Shown one piece after another: positions 24,629 through 33,684 of a stretch of 64,000 nt of DNA; the stretch's first letter is position 1; every line of letters starts with the position of its first letter. The DNA is from Opacimonas sp014872805 (GTDB lineage Bacteria > Pseudomonadota > Gammaproteobacteria > Enterobacterales > Alteromonadaceae). The notes below the pieces were generated by a model. It did not search any database. It worked only from the letters and a program-made list of their open reading frames with translations, and was not told where the DNA came from. Location: assembly GCA_014872805.1 (NCBI GenBank), contig WKFN01000011.1:41219-105218 (forward strand), in the 5' to 3' direction. A program made the translations under genes and the position numbers.

Positions 24629-25786
24629 ATGTGGCAAAAATGTTTCAAGCTATGTCTTGTGTCAGTGTTACTTTCCGGTTGCTCTGCAGAATCAACGGCT
24701 CCACCAGAAAAGCCAAAACAAGGCCAATTAATTTTGCCCGCACAATGGTTGAATGACAGCCGAATCGAGCAAGCTTATTTTCCCGACCCGCAACCTTCAG
24801 GATTAACCTTCTGGAATGGTCAACTGGTCTCCATCAGTGACGCCAGTGCGGCCGAGCAAAACCGTCGACGTTTGCATTTTATTGCACCAACAACCGCAAG
24901 GGTGACATTTTCTGAGACTTACTCAATCAGTCCTGATTTGGCAACTAGCTGTTTTACGGAATATTTTACTGTGCGACCCGATCTGGAGGCATTGGCCAAA
25001 GATCCTTTGCAAGACAATACCTTCATTACAGTAACCGAAGACGCGTCACGTTTTGCCAATTATTCTCCAGAATGTGCACAACAATACCAAGCTACAGGCT
25101 CCACAGCTTTTCCCACGGTATTGGTGCGATTACACTATGATAATTTGACTAATAGCTTGATGGTTATAGGGGTAAGGGCCGTTCAGTTTGATCGAAAAGA
25201 TAACATTGGGAACTCGCCCAACGATGGTATTGAAGGGCTTGTGGCAACCGCATCAACTCTGTATTTGGGTTTAGAGAAAGATAACAATAATCAAGCTCAG
25301 CTTTTTACGATTGATTATTCATCTGATTTTTGGGAGCGCGATGAGTTTGCTAAGGCCAAAAATAGTCGCGTAAATTTTCCAAATTATGATCTCAATCGCC
25401 CTAATCCGATAAACGCTATTGAGTTGTTCCAATGGCGTGGTAAAACCTGGCTAATTGCTGCTGCGCGCAATGATAATGAATTGTGGTGGGTCAATTTGAC
25501 GGATTCTGAACAACCTATGTATCAAACGAAATTACGTTATCAATTAGCTAATCCAGAAGGGTGCTCGGAATATGAGTTTTTAGACAATGCGTCTATAGAA
25601 GGCCTAGCTGTATCGGAAAACCAACTCTATTTGGTCAATGATCCATGGAAACGTAATTACGCTAAAAACATTCAGTGTGAAGCGTGGCGCGAAGCATATG
25701 AAGCCTTCGCTCCGCAGCTGTATAAAATAGATTTGACTACAGCGTGGGAGCATACTCAGCCGATTATTCCTTCTCGCGGCGAATAA
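24629..25786 (+). CDS. Predicted lipoprotein of unknown function
   Basis: 385 aa with a type II signal peptide: LVSVLLSGC, lipidated Cys18, then SAESTAPPEK. The remainder is mixed beta with repeated strand-turn units (SGLTFWNGQLVSISD, IEGLVATASTLYLGLEK, IEGLAVSENQLYLVND), like a propeller fold related to phytase-like or SdiA-regulated proteins; this is an impression only. Its last 23 bases overlap the end of convergent murA, inside a perfect inverted repeat. Confidence 0.75.
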   Translation: MWQKCFKLCLVSVLLSGCSAESTAPPEKPKQGQLILPAQWLNDSRIEQAYFPDPQPSGLTFWNGQLVSISDASAAEQNRRRLHFIAPTTARVTFSETYSISPDLATSCFTEYFTVRPDLEALAKDPLQDNTFITVTEDASRFANYSPECAQQYQATGSTAFPTVLVRLHYDNLTNSLMVIGVRAVQFDRKDNIGNSPNDGIEGLVATASTLYLGLEKDNNNQAQLFTIDYSSDFWERDEFAKAKNSRVNFPNYDLNRPNPINAIELFQWRGKTWLIAAARNDNELWWVNLTDSEQPMYQTKLRYQLANPEGCSEYEFLDNASIEGLAVSENQLYLVNDPWKRNYAKNIQCEAWREAYEAFAPQLYKIDLTTAWEHTQPIIPSRGE

Positions 25787-25789
25787 TCG
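25761..25789. repeat. Perfect inverted repeat at the overlapping 3' ends of two genes
   Basis: CGATTATTC (25761-25769) and GAATAATCG (25781-25789) flank 11 bases. Each arm carries the GAA-TAA end of one gene, the lipoprotein gene on plus and murA on minus. No T run follows on either strand, so it is a weak terminator at best. Confidence 0.6.
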
Positions 25790-27026
25790 CGCCTAACTTG
25801 GCTAATTTGGCTTCGATTGCTTCATAACCTCGGTCGAGATGATAGATACGATTGACGTGCGTTTCGCCACTTGCCATTAGTCCGGCGATGACGAGGCTCG
25901 CTGATGCGCGTAAGTCGGTCGCCATAACTGGAGCACCGCGTAACTGAGATATGCCTTGGCATACAGCGCTATTGCCTTCTAGGCTTATCTTAGCGCTCAT
26001 GCGCTGTAACTCGGGTACGTGCATAAACCGGTTTTCAAAAATGGTTTCAGTTACCACGCCAGTGCCTTCTGCCAAGCAGTTCAATGCTACAAATTGGGCT
26101 TGCATATCGGTTGGAAAAGCAGGATGAGGCGCGGTTTTGATGTTCACTGCAGTAGGGCGTTTACCCTCCATATCCAGATGAATTGTATCTTCTGTAGTGG
26201 TAATGGTTGCGCCTGCTTGTCGCAATTTTGCTAAGACGGCATCTAGGGCTGACGGGTCGGCATTAAGGCAGGTCACAGATCCTCCTGTCGCAGCGGCAGC
26301 GACAAGAAAAGTACCGGTTTCTATTCGGTCAGGAAGCACCGAATAATGACAACCTGATAAAGATTTCACACCTTCAATCACGATTTCAGACGTACCGGCG
26401 CCCGATACATTACCACCCATTGCGTTCAAGCAATTAGCAAGGTCAACTATTTCTGGTTCGCGAGCGGCGTTTTCGAGAATCGTGGTACCTTGGGCAAGTG
26501 CAGCAGCCATCATGAGGTTTTCAGTTGCACCAACACTGACGATATCCATGACGATTTTGCAACCTTGTAAGCGGCCATCAACCGTAGCTTTGATATAGCC
26601 ATCTTCAACATCTATCTTGGCGCCCATTTGTTCAAGACCAGTCAGATGAATATCAACAGGTCTTGCACCGATTGCACACCCGCCAGGTAAAGACACATCC
26701 GCTTTACCATAATGCGCTAACAATGGCCCTAACACCAAAATTGAAGCGCGCATAGTGCGAACTAAATCATAAGAAGCAACGGTACTATTTAGCTCAGTTG
26801 GGTCAATTTGCAACATGTGCGGGTCAATATAATCAACCTTAACGCCCATTCCTTCAAGTAACTTAACACTGGTGTTGATGTCTCTTAGCACCGGTACATT
26901 AGCAAACGTAATTGGGGAGTCGCACAATAGTGATGCCATTAAAAGAGGCAATGCCGCGTTTTTGGCGCCAGAAATCACGACTTCTCCACGCAAAGGTGGG
27001 CTTTGTTGAATGACGAGTTTATCCAC
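25764..27026 (-). CDS. murA: UDP-N-acetylglucosamine 1-carboxyvinyltransferase
   Basis: First committed enzyme of peptidoglycan synthesis: adds enolpyruvate from PEP to UDP-GlcNAc in the cytosol. 420 aa. Lys22-Asn23 (SGAKNAALP) and the catalytic Cys117 (LPGGCAIGARPVDIHL) are present; a cysteine here predicts fosfomycin sensitivity of the enzyme. Follows ibaG by 9 bases at the end of the mla-ibaG-murA operon, an order common in gammaproteobacteria. Confidence 0.98.
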   Translation of the reverse strand: MDKLVIQQSPPLRGEVVISGAKNAALPLLMASLLCDSPITFANVPVLRDINTSVKLLEGMGVKVDYIDPHMLQIDPTELNSTVASYDLVRTMRASILVLGPLLAHYGKADVSLPGGCAIGARPVDIHLTGLEQMGAKIDVEDGYIKATVDGRLQGCKIVMDIVSVGATENLMMAAALAQGTTILENAAREPEIVDLANCLNAMGGNVSGAGTSEIVIEGVKSLSGCHYSVLPDRIETGTFLVAAAATGGSVTCLNADPSALDAVLAKLRQAGATITTTEDTIHLDMEGKRPTAVNIKTAPHPAFPTDMQAQFVALNCLAEGTGVVTETIFENRFMHVPELQRMSAKISLEGNSAVCQGISQLRGAPVMATDLRASASLVIAGLMASGETHVNRIYHLDRGYEAIEAKLAKLGAIIRREKE

Positions 27027-27035
27027 GATTCTACC

Positions 27036-27293
27036 TTACTGGGGCATATTGAATAGCTTTTCCCTTTGCCATTGCGCTTTATTAAATGTTTTTATTGATA
27101 CCGCATGCATTGAGCCATCGGCAATTTTGTCATTCAGAGGTCCGTAGACGAACTGCTGGCGTTTGACCCGTGACATTTCGTCAAATACGTCGCTGACGGC
27201 GATGATTTGGAAGTGAGAGCCATCGCTTTTAACGTGCACTTCTTCTAATCCTAGAGTCTCTTTAAGATGCTGTTCGATTTCTTCGTTGGTCAT
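27036..27293 (-). CDS. ibaG: BolA family protein IbaG
   Basis: 85 aa monothiol-glutaredoxin partner involved in iron-sulfur/iron handling. Family pattern: VHVKSDGSHFQIIAVSDVF, SRVKRQQFVYGPL and MHAVSIKTF with the conserved His residues used for cluster binding. ATG 27293 is chosen because AAAGG stands seven bases upstream; the in-frame TTG at 27299 is too close to it. Lies between mlaB and murA. Confidence 0.94.
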   Translation of the reverse strand: MTNEEIEQHLKETLGLEEVHVKSDGSHFQIIAVSDVFDEMSRVKRQQFVYGPLNDKIADGSMHAVSIKTFNKAQWQREKLFNMPQ

Positions 27294-27313
27294 GGGCAAC
27301 CTTTATGTATTAA

Positions 27314-27598
27314 CTAGCTGTTGAGCAATGCGTCGGCATTCGATAGCGCTGCAAGATGACGTAATTTATCAGGAACACGTTCAAAACGCACTGTTATATT
27401 GCGTTGTTTGCAGTCGCGTAATAAATTGAAAAGTACAGCAAGGCCGGCACTATCAACCAGTTCAATCCCGGATAAATCAACTTGCAGATTCTTTGTGTTA
27501 AGAATTTGCGGAAGCTTACTTGTAATATTGTTGGTTATCTGAGCGTTTGAGCACTTTCCAGATATACTCAATCGTTCTTTGTTGTAGCTGAGTTCCAT
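27314..27598 (-). CDS. mlaB: Phospholipid transport STAS protein MlaB
   Basis: Cytosolic STAS-domain subunit of the MlaFEDB ABC transporter, 94 aa. Strand-loop LQVDLSGIELVDSAGLAVLF includes the Asp-Ser-Ala-Gly signature of STAS domains. MlaB stabilises MlaF and stimulates its ATPase. Its ATG overlaps the mlaC stop (TAATG). Confidence 0.93.
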   Translation of the reverse strand: MELSYNKERLSISGKCSNAQITNNITSKLPQILNTKNLQVDLSGIELVDSAGLAVLFNLLRDCKQRNITVRFERVPDKLRHLAALSNADALLNS

Positions 27599-28272
27599 TA
27601 TTCTGCCGCGTTAGTATTTTGTAAGACAATCGGTTCGTTGATTTTTTCTTGCATCAAAGTAATCACTTTTTCAACGCCTTCTTGACGTATAATGGTTTCA
27701 AATTCGCTGCGTTTTGAAGACAACAAGCTGATTCCTTCAGCAACCATATCATAGCCTTTCCAGGAGTTAGTGCGACTGTCATAACGAACTTTAAACGCTA
27801 CCTTTATATCTGGACGTCCATCGTCTTGAATCACAGCGCGTACCGTAATGGTTTTTTGACCGATATAATCACCGCCAGGTTCAAATGAAACGGTTTGATC
27901 ATCATAATACCCCATGGCATTGGCGTAAGTGGTAACGAGATATTCTTTGAAGACATTAACAAATTCTGCAAGTTGAGGTTTAGGTACGTTACGGGCATTT
28001 TTGCCTAAGACCATAAAGGCAGAAAAACGATAATCGATGAACGGTAGCAGGTTTTCACGCATGATCGTGCGAAGGTGTTCAGGATCTTGAGCGATTAGCT
28101 CCTTTTCATTTTTCATTCTACCGAACGTTGCCGATGCGGCATCTTGAATCATGACGTATGGATTGATAACTTCAGGTTGAGCAAATAATTTAGCGCTACT
28201 GAAAACAAGGCTTAAGATAAAAAGTGCGCCTAGCACGGGTGATGAAAACATACGCGAAAAAAGAGACTTCAT
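27598..28272 (-). CDS. mlaC: Periplasmic phospholipid carrier MlaC
   Basis: Soluble periplasmic lipid shuttle between the outer-membrane MlaA complex and MlaFEDB, 224 aa with an N-terminal signal peptide ending near LFAQ. Family features: RTIMRENLLPFIDYRFSAF and VRYDSRTNSWKGYDMVAEGISLL. ATG 28272 has AAGG eight bases upstream and is preferred over a TTG two codons earlier. Lies 20 bases after mlaD. Confidence 0.95.
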   Translation of the reverse strand: MKSLFSRMFSSPVLGALFILSLVFSSAKLFAQPEVINPYVMIQDAASATFGRMKNEKELIAQDPEHLRTIMRENLLPFIDYRFSAFMVLGKNARNVPKPQLAEFVNVFKEYLVTTYANAMGYYDDQTVSFEPGGDYIGQKTITVRAVIQDDGRPDIKVAFKVRYDSRTNSWKGYDMVAEGISLLSSKRSEFETIIRQEGVEKVITLMQEKINEPIVLQNTNAAE

Positions 28273-28292
28273 TAGCAATTCCTTAAATATTC

Positions 28293-28760
28293 TTAGTTAC
28301 TGTCACGGCTGAACAAAAACTGTCCAATCAAGTCTTCCAGAACTAATGCTGATTTGGTATCTGAAATAAAATCGCCATCGGTCAATACCACTGGATCATC
28401 AAAGGCAAATCCTGGCTGAAAGCCAATGTACTGCTCACCTAATAAACCTGAGGTCAAAATAGCAACAGAACTCGTATCAGGAAAATTGTTGTATTGTTCA
28501 GAGATGCTCAATACCACCACCGGTGTAAAATCATCTTGGTCGAGATAAATCGATTCCACTCGACCAACCGTAACGCCGCCCACTTTGACCGCTGAACGAG
28601 GCTTTAAACCACCAATATTGTCAAACTTAGCATAAAGTGTATAACTTTGGTCTGAACCGGACATCCCTTGATTGGCAACTTTTAATGCTAATAACAAACC
28701 AGCTGCAAGCGTTAAAACGACAAAAAATCCAACCAATAGTTCAGTTTTACGTGTGGTCAT
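28293..28760 (-). CDS. mlaD: Phospholipid transport MCE protein MlaD
   Basis: Membrane-anchored MCE-domain subunit of the Mla transporter, 155 aa: TM helix about 7-26 then one MCE domain with IGGLKPRSAVKVGGVTVGRV and the hydrophobic-pore loop region ILTSGLLGEQYIGF. It forms a hexameric ring guiding lipid between MlaC and MlaE. Eight bases after mlaE. Confidence 0.96.
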   Translation of the reverse strand: MTTRKTELLVGFFVVLTLAAGLLLALKVANQGMSGSDQSYTLYAKFDNIGGLKPRSAVKVGGVTVGRVESIYLDQDDFTPVVVLSISEQYNNFPDTSSVAILTSGLLGEQYIGFQPGFAFDDPVVLTDGDFISDTKSALVLEDLIGQFLFSRDSN

Positions 28761-28768
28761 AGTTGCTC

Positions 28769-29545
28769 CTAGTTTATGCCAAACATGAGTGCAGTAAGCA
28801 CAAAATCCAAGCCGAGGACGGCGAGGGACGAGTATACAACAGTTTTAGTGGTGGCTTGAGAAATACCTTCCGATGTGGGAATTGCATCGTACCCTTTAAA
28901 AATCGCAATCCAAGTGACGACAACTGCAAAAACAAAACTCTTAATTATGCCATTGACGACATCTTTATCCCACTCAACGGTCGCTTGCATAATCGACCAG
29001 TATGAACCCGCATCTACCCCTAACCAATCGACGCCAACAAGGTGTCCGCCTAGTATACCAATTGCAGAAAAAATCAGGGCCAACATTGGCATGGCAATTA
29101 CGCCAGCCCAAAAACGGGGTGCAATAATCCGTCGCAGTGGGTCAACCGCCATCATCTCAAGACTGCTGAGTTGTTCAGTGGCCTTCATCAAACCAATCTC
29201 TGCGGTTAACGCCGAACCTGCCCGACCAGCAAACAGCAAAGCCGTGACGACGGGGCCCAGTTCACGTAACAAAGACAAAGCGACCATTGGCCCCAGTGAG
29301 CCTTCTGCGCCGTAATTCACCAGGATAGTGTAGCCTTGCAATGCCATGACCATACCGATAAATAACCCAGATACCATGATGATCAATAAAGACTGCACAC
29401 CCACAACGTATATTTGGTGAATGGTGAGGCGAATGTTTTTGCGCTGAGGGACGGCAATAATAGCACCCACTAGCATCAAAAAAGCACGTCCAAATACCGT
29501 TATGGCATTCAGCGTATTGTACCCAATAGATTGTAAATAATTCAT
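28769..29545 (-). CDS. mlaE: Phospholipid transport permease MlaE
   Basis: Permease of the Mla ABC transporter, 258 aa with about five membrane helices. MlaE signature: LLRELGPVVTALLFAGRAGSALTAE (given here only as key residues E, G and R of the coupling loop) and KATEQLSSLEMMAVDPLRRII, which contacts MlaF. Overlaps the mlaF end by 4 bp (ATGA), indicating coupling. Confidence 0.96.
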   Translation of the reverse strand: MNYLQSIGYNTLNAITVFGRAFLMLVGAIIAVPQRKNIRLTIHQIYVVGVQSLLIIMVSGLFIGMVMALQGYTILVNYGAEGSLGPMVALSLLRELGPVVTALLFAGRAGSALTAEIGLMKATEQLSSLEMMAVDPLRRIIAPRFWAGVIAMPMLALIFSAIGILGGHLVGVDWLGVDAGSYWSIMQATVEWDKDVVNGIIKSFVFAVVVTWIAIFKGYDAIPTSEGISQATTKTVVYSSLAVLGLDFVLTALMFGIN

Positions 29546-30366
29546 TTTTTCACTCCCTGCTGAGCGGTGCCTAACAAGGTGTTAAATAAATCGTCTGCAG
29601 GGAAATGAAACGGCACAGGGCCATCTGCTTCACCCAGCAAAAATTGCTGAACTAGCTCCGAGTCAGAAGCTTTAATTTGTGAGGGGGTTCCTTCGCCGAT
29701 GATTTTTTGGTTCGCTAAAATATAGACATAATCTGCAATGTCGAGCACTTCAGAGACATCATGGGTTACCACAATACTCGTCAAATCCAAAGCGCTGCTA
29801 AGCGCTTTGATAAGCTTCACCAATACGCCCATAGATATCGGATCTTGTCCGGCAAATGGCTCGTCGTACATGATGAGTTCAGGATCGAGTGCAATGGCTC
29901 GAGCTAAAGCTGCACGTCGTGCCATGCCACCTGAAAGCTCACTGGGCATTAAATCAGCCGCTCCACGCAGGCCAACGGCTTCAAGTTTCAGATAGACTAA
30001 GGTGCGAATGATGTCCTCATCGAGTTTGGTGTGCTCGCGCAAAGCAAATGCCACATTATCGAACACCGAAATATCAGTAAACAACGCACCAGATTGGAAC
30101 AGCATGCTCATTTTTTTGCGGGTTTTGTAAAGTTCCCTTCGTGACATCTGGGGGATAGAATCACCGGCATAACGAATATCACCACTGTCTGGTTTGAGTT
30201 GCCCACCAATTAATTTCATTAAGGTGGTTTTACCGATTCCACTGGGGCCCATTATCGCGGTAATTTTCCCCTTTTCAATAGTGAGGTTAATACCGTCGTA
30301 AATAACGCGATTACCACGTAAAAAACGCAAGTTTTCAACGGACACTAGTGTAGATGAGTTACTCAT
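29542..30366 (-). CDS. mlaF: Phospholipid transport ATPase MlaF
   Basis: ABC ATPase of the Mla system, 274 aa. Walker A GPSGIGKTTL, signature LSGGMARRAALARA, Walker B ELIMYDEPFAG and the switch VVTHD are intact. It energises phospholipid movement that keeps the outer leaflet asymmetric. First gene of the operon mlaFEDCB-ibaG-murA; a minus-strand promoter candidate lies 60-90 bases upstream. Confidence 0.97.
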   Translation of the reverse strand: MSNSSTLVSVENLRFLRGNRVIYDGINLTIEKGKITAIMGPSGIGKTTLMKLIGGQLKPDSGDIRYAGDSIPQMSRRELYKTRKKMSMLFQSGALFTDISVFDNVAFALREHTKLDEDIIRTLVYLKLEAVGLRGAADLMPSELSGGMARRAALARAIALDPELIMYDEPFAGQDPISMGVLVKLIKALSSALDLTSIVVTHDVSEVLDIADYVYILANQKIIGEGTPSQIKASDSELVQQFLLGEADGPVPFHFPADDLFNTLLGTAQQGVKK

Positions 30367-30425
30367 GAATACAGGTGGTTCCTTAACCTTAATTGGAGGT
30401 GTGCATTGCTTTTATGTTTGTCTAT

Positions 30426-30455
30426 ATTATACGACAAGACAGGTACATGGGGCAA
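30426..30455 (-). promoter_or_regulatory. Candidate sigma-70 promoter of the mla operon
   Basis: Reading the minus strand: -35 TTGCCC (30455-30450), 18-bp spacer, perfect -10 TATAAT (30431-30426). It gives a 5' UTR of about 50-55 bases before mlaF. The 230-bp divergent region also has a weaker plus-strand pair (TTGATT 30542-30547, ATTAAT 30565-30570) suited to yrbG. Confidence 0.45.
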
Positions 30456-30596
30456 ATCTTAAAAGTTACAAGGTTTGTCTAAGATAAATCGCCAACCTCA
30501 CAATTTTTACGTTATTATACAACTTTATGGTTCATAGACCGTTGATTTAGACAAAATGTTCACCATTAATACATTTTATTCAAGGATTTTGCTCAC

Positions 30597-31553
30597 GTGT
30601 TAATACAAATTGGGATTTTTATCGCCGGTCTATTAGTGCTTAGTTGGAGTGCTGATCGCTTTGTACACGGGGCCTCAGCGCTAGCCAAAAATCTGGGTGT
30701 TTCACCTATGATGATTGGGTTAACTATTGTGGCAATGGGGTCCTCCGCACCAGAGATTGTCGTGTCGGCAACCGCTTCACTAGGCGGTTCCCCGAATACC
30801 GCGATTGGTAATGCGATAGGCTCAAATATCACTAATATAGCCTTAGTTTTGGGGGTTACGGCATTAATCAAGCCTTTACTCGTTTCTTCTGGCACCTTAA
30901 AACGTGAATTTCCTGTGTTATTTTTTGTGTGCTTGGTGGCGGCCTGGTTCTTACACGATGGTGTGTTTGCCTTTCACGAAGGTGTCATTTTGTTAGTCAT
31001 GTTTGGCTTAGTACTTATTGGTATGGGCGTGTTGTCAATGAAAGTAGACAAAAACGATCCACTCGTGAGCGAAAATGAGACCGAAATACCCTCTGACGTT
31101 AATACGTCTGTAGCCGTAATGTGGGTGATTGTCGGTTTGGTTATGTTACCTTTATCCGCTCATTTTTTGGTCGAATCTGCCGTCTTCATCGCTAAATACT
31201 TTGGTATTAGTGATTTGGTTATCGGTTTAACGATCATCGCGATTGGTACCAGCTTGCCAGAACTCGCTGCATGTGTGGCTGGTGTTCTCAAAGGCGAGGA
31301 TGACTTAGCCATGGGCAATATCATTGGTTCCAATATATTTAACATACTGGCGGTTCTCGGCATGCCTGCGGTCTTTGCGCCTGGGGTGATTGACCCAAAC
31401 GCAGCAGGTAGAGATTTGTTGGTCATGTTGAGTTTGACCGTTGTTTTACTTATTTTTAGTTTTAATTTTGTCGGTACTAGACGCATCAATCGCTTTGAAG
31501 GAGCGATTTTGTTTGCTTGTTTTATTGCATATCAAGTCCTGTTGTTCGCATAA
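30597..31553 (+). CDS. yrbG: Calcium/sodium antiporter YrbG
   Basis: CaCA superfamily K+-independent Na+/Ca2+ exchanger-like protein, 318 aa and about ten helices. The two alpha-repeats are clear: GSSAPEIVVSATASL with GNAIGSNITNIALVLG, and GTSLPELAACVAGVL with GNIIGSNIFNILAVLG. GTG start at 30597 with AAGGA ten bases upstream. Heads the kds-lpt cluster, as in E. coli. It could exploit the sodium gradient built by NQR (inference). Confidence 0.93.
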   Translation: MLIQIGIFIAGLLVLSWSADRFVHGASALAKNLGVSPMMIGLTIVAMGSSAPEIVVSATASLGGSPNTAIGNAIGSNITNIALVLGVTALIKPLLVSSGTLKREFPVLFFVCLVAAWFLHDGVFAFHEGVILLVMFGLVLIGMGVLSMKVDKNDPLVSENETEIPSDVNTSVAVMWVIVGLVMLPLSAHFLVESAVFIAKYFGISDLVIGLTIIAIGTSLPELAACVAGVLKGEDDLAMGNIIGSNIFNILAVLGMPAVFAPGVIDPNAAGRDLLVMLSLTVVLLIFSFNFVGTRRINRFEGAILFACFIAYQVLLFA

Positions 31554-31590
31554 TAAGCAGCATAAGCCGAATTAGGCACAAGGGAAAATT

Positions 31591-32559
31591 ATGTCTGAGC
31601 ATCACTTTATTCAATCTGCCAAGCAAGTCATCACAACCGAAGCGAAAGGGCTTGCTGAGTTACCTAAGGTCTTAGACGAAACCTTTGTTGCGGCGTGTCA
31701 GTTACTAAAAGATTGTCAGGGCAAAGTCGTTGTCTCGGGCATGGGTAAGTCTGGACACATCGGTTCGAAGATCGCAGCAACGCTTGCCAGTACTGGTACT
31801 CCAGCGTTTTTTGTTCACCCTGGTGAAGCGAATCACGGTGATTTGGGAATGCTAAGCACCAACGATGTGGTGATCGCCATTTCTAATTCGGGCGAAACAC
31901 AAGAGTTACTCGGGTTATTACCTGTTCTCAAAAGACTCAATATTCCCTACATTGCTATAACTCAGCAAGCTCAATCAACACTTGCTCAACATGCCAAGTT
32001 AGTACTCACTATTCCGGTACCAGCTGAAGCGTGTTCCCTTGGCCTGGCACCAACGACTTCAACAACCGTTTCCTTGGTACTTGGAGATGCATTGGCCATT
32101 GCGTTGCTAGATGCCAAAGGATTTACCTCTGAAGATTTTGCATTGTCACATCCTGGAGGTTCTCTTGGTCGAAAATTATTGCTACGCTGCAGTGATATCA
32201 TGTTGCGTGGAGAAGAAATACCAATTGTAAACACGGATACTTTGATTACTGAGGCTTTACTAGAAATTAGTAGAAAAGGCTTAGGAATGACTGGCGTGGT
32301 TGCTGATGAACGCTTAAAGGGAGTTTTTACAGACGGTGATTTGCGTCGTGTGTTGGACCAAAAAATCGACATACATCACAGCGTAGTCGAAAACGTGATG
32401 ACGGCTAATCCGATTACAGTTTCACCAGAAATGCTCGCGGTAGACGCCTTAAATATCATGCAACAAAAGCGAATAACAGCTTTATTAGTTGTCGATCAGG
32501 AGCACAATATTGTCGGTGCATTTAATATGCACATGTTACTCAAGGCAGGGGTCGTTTAA
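31591..32559 (+). CDS. kdsD: Arabinose-5-phosphate isomerase KdsD
   Basis: Converts ribulose-5-phosphate to arabinose-5-phosphate, the first step to Kdo for LPS. 322 aa: an N-terminal SIS domain (GMGKSGHIGSKIAATLASTG, ISNSGETQELL) and two C-terminal CBS repeats (about 205-320). The HPGEANHGDLGML segment is family-specific. One base separates its stop from the kdsC start. Confidence 0.96.
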   Translation: MSEHHFIQSAKQVITTEAKGLAELPKVLDETFVAACQLLKDCQGKVVVSGMGKSGHIGSKIAATLASTGTPAFFVHPGEANHGDLGMLSTNDVVIAISNSGETQELLGLLPVLKRLNIPYIAITQQAQSTLAQHAKLVLTIPVPAEACSLGLAPTTSTTVSLVLGDALAIALLDAKGFTSEDFALSHPGGSLGRKLLLRCSDIMLRGEEIPIVNTDTLITEALLEISRKGLGMTGVVADERLKGVFTDGDLRRVLDQKIDIHHSVVENVMTANPITVSPEMLAVDALNIMQQKRITALLVVDQEHNIVGAFNMHMLLKAGVV

Positions 32560-32560
32560 C

Positions 32561-33106
32561 GTGCAAACTCTTTACACCAATTTGTCTCAAGACGTCGCGA
32601 CTAAGTTAACTCAGATTAAGCTGATTGCTTTTGACGTCGATGGGATCTTTTCTGACGGTCGAATTTATTTAGGTAATCAAGGGGAAGAGCTCAAAGCTTT
32701 TCATACCCGTGATGGCTATGGAGTGAAATCACTACAAAGCATAGGGGTAGAGGTTGCCATCATCACTGGACGCGCTTCGGCTTTAGTGCATAATAGAATG
32801 AGTGCTCTAGGTGTGAAACACATTATTCAAGGGTGCGAGGACAAAGCGCAAGCACTTGCCGCGTTGAAAGACACCCTAGGTTTAACAAGCGCAAGCATAG
32901 CAAGTATGGGTGATGATATGCCAGATATTGGTATGTTTAATGAGTCGAATTTATGCATCAGTGTTGCCGATGGGCACCCTTTGGTAAAACAACAAGCTCA
33001 ATGGGTAACCATGGCTGAGGGTGGTAAAGGCGCAGTGCGCGAGGTGACTGATACTCTATTACAAGCTCATGGGCAATTGAATTATATTCACACTGCGAGT
33101 GTTTGA
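32561..33106 (+). CDS. kdsC: 3-deoxy-D-manno-octulosonate 8-phosphate phosphatase
   Basis: HAD-family phosphatase that dephosphorylates Kdo-8-phosphate. 181 aa. Catalytic Asp pair in FDVDGIFSDGRIY, the Thr motif IITGRASALV and the Mg-binding MGDDMPDI are visible. The GTG at 32561, directly after the kdsD stop and behind an AGGGG, gives the family length; the frame extends further upstream but only inside kdsD. The stop overlaps the lptC ATG (TGATG). Confidence 0.95.
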   Translation: MQTLYTNLSQDVATKLTQIKLIAFDVDGIFSDGRIYLGNQGEELKAFHTRDGYGVKSLQSIGVEVAIITGRASALVHNRMSALGVKHIIQGCEDKAQALAALKDTLGLTSASIASMGDDMPDIGMFNESNLCISVADGHPLVKQQAQWVTMAEGGKGAVREVTDTLLQAHGQLNYIHTASV

Positions 33107-33669
33107 TGAATCGAGTTGGTTATTCAATTTTTGTTCTGTTCATTCTGGTTATTATTGTTTATAACTTGCCCATTTCTGTGAATTCAAATAAGCAACAGAC
33201 CAATGAAAATGAACCTTCTCTGTTGACCCCGACTTACTTGGCTGAAGAATTATTTTCTCAACGCTTCAATGAAGCAGGTCTAATAAGTCACGAAATCAAT
33301 GCTAAGAGAATGGAACATTACGCCGAATTGGGTTTTATGGTCTTCACCCAACCGCGATATACGATCTTTTTAGCAGATGGCAGCGAATACATTATCAGTG
33401 CGCAAGAGGGCACCTTGTACGATGATAATCGTATGCTACTTGAAAATAATATTGTCATTAAAAGTCAAAATGAGACAGACTTTATTCAGCAAATTAGTGC
33501 AGAATACATAGAAATGAATTTAGATACCAAAGCGTTGAGTTCAAGCTCGGCGATAGTGTTGCGTGGTAAAGAATTTTCTATGCACAGCAATGGCTTAGAT
33601 GCGAACTTGGCACAAAAACGCTTTGCACTACTTGAACATACTCGTACTGAGTTTAAACCAACCCAATAA
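33106..33669 (+). CDS. lptC: LPS export protein LptC
   Basis: Bitopic inner-membrane component of the Lpt bridge, 187 aa: N-terminal helix about 6-24, then a beta-jellyroll periplasmic domain (YIISAQEGTLYDDNRMLLENN is its core pattern). Receives LPS from LptB2FG and passes it to LptA. Start ATG 33106 overlaps the kdsC stop. Confidence 0.92.
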   Translation: MNRVGYSIFVLFILVIIVYNLPISVNSNKQQTNENEPSLLTPTYLAEELFSQRFNEAGLISHEINAKRMEHYAELGFMVFTQPRYTIFLADGSEYIISAQEGTLYDDNRMLLENNIVIKSQNETDFIQQISAEYIEMNLDTKALSSSSAIVLRGKEFSMHSNGLDANLAQKRFALLEHTRTEFKPTQ

Positions 33670-33684
33670 GTCAACGAGAAAAAC

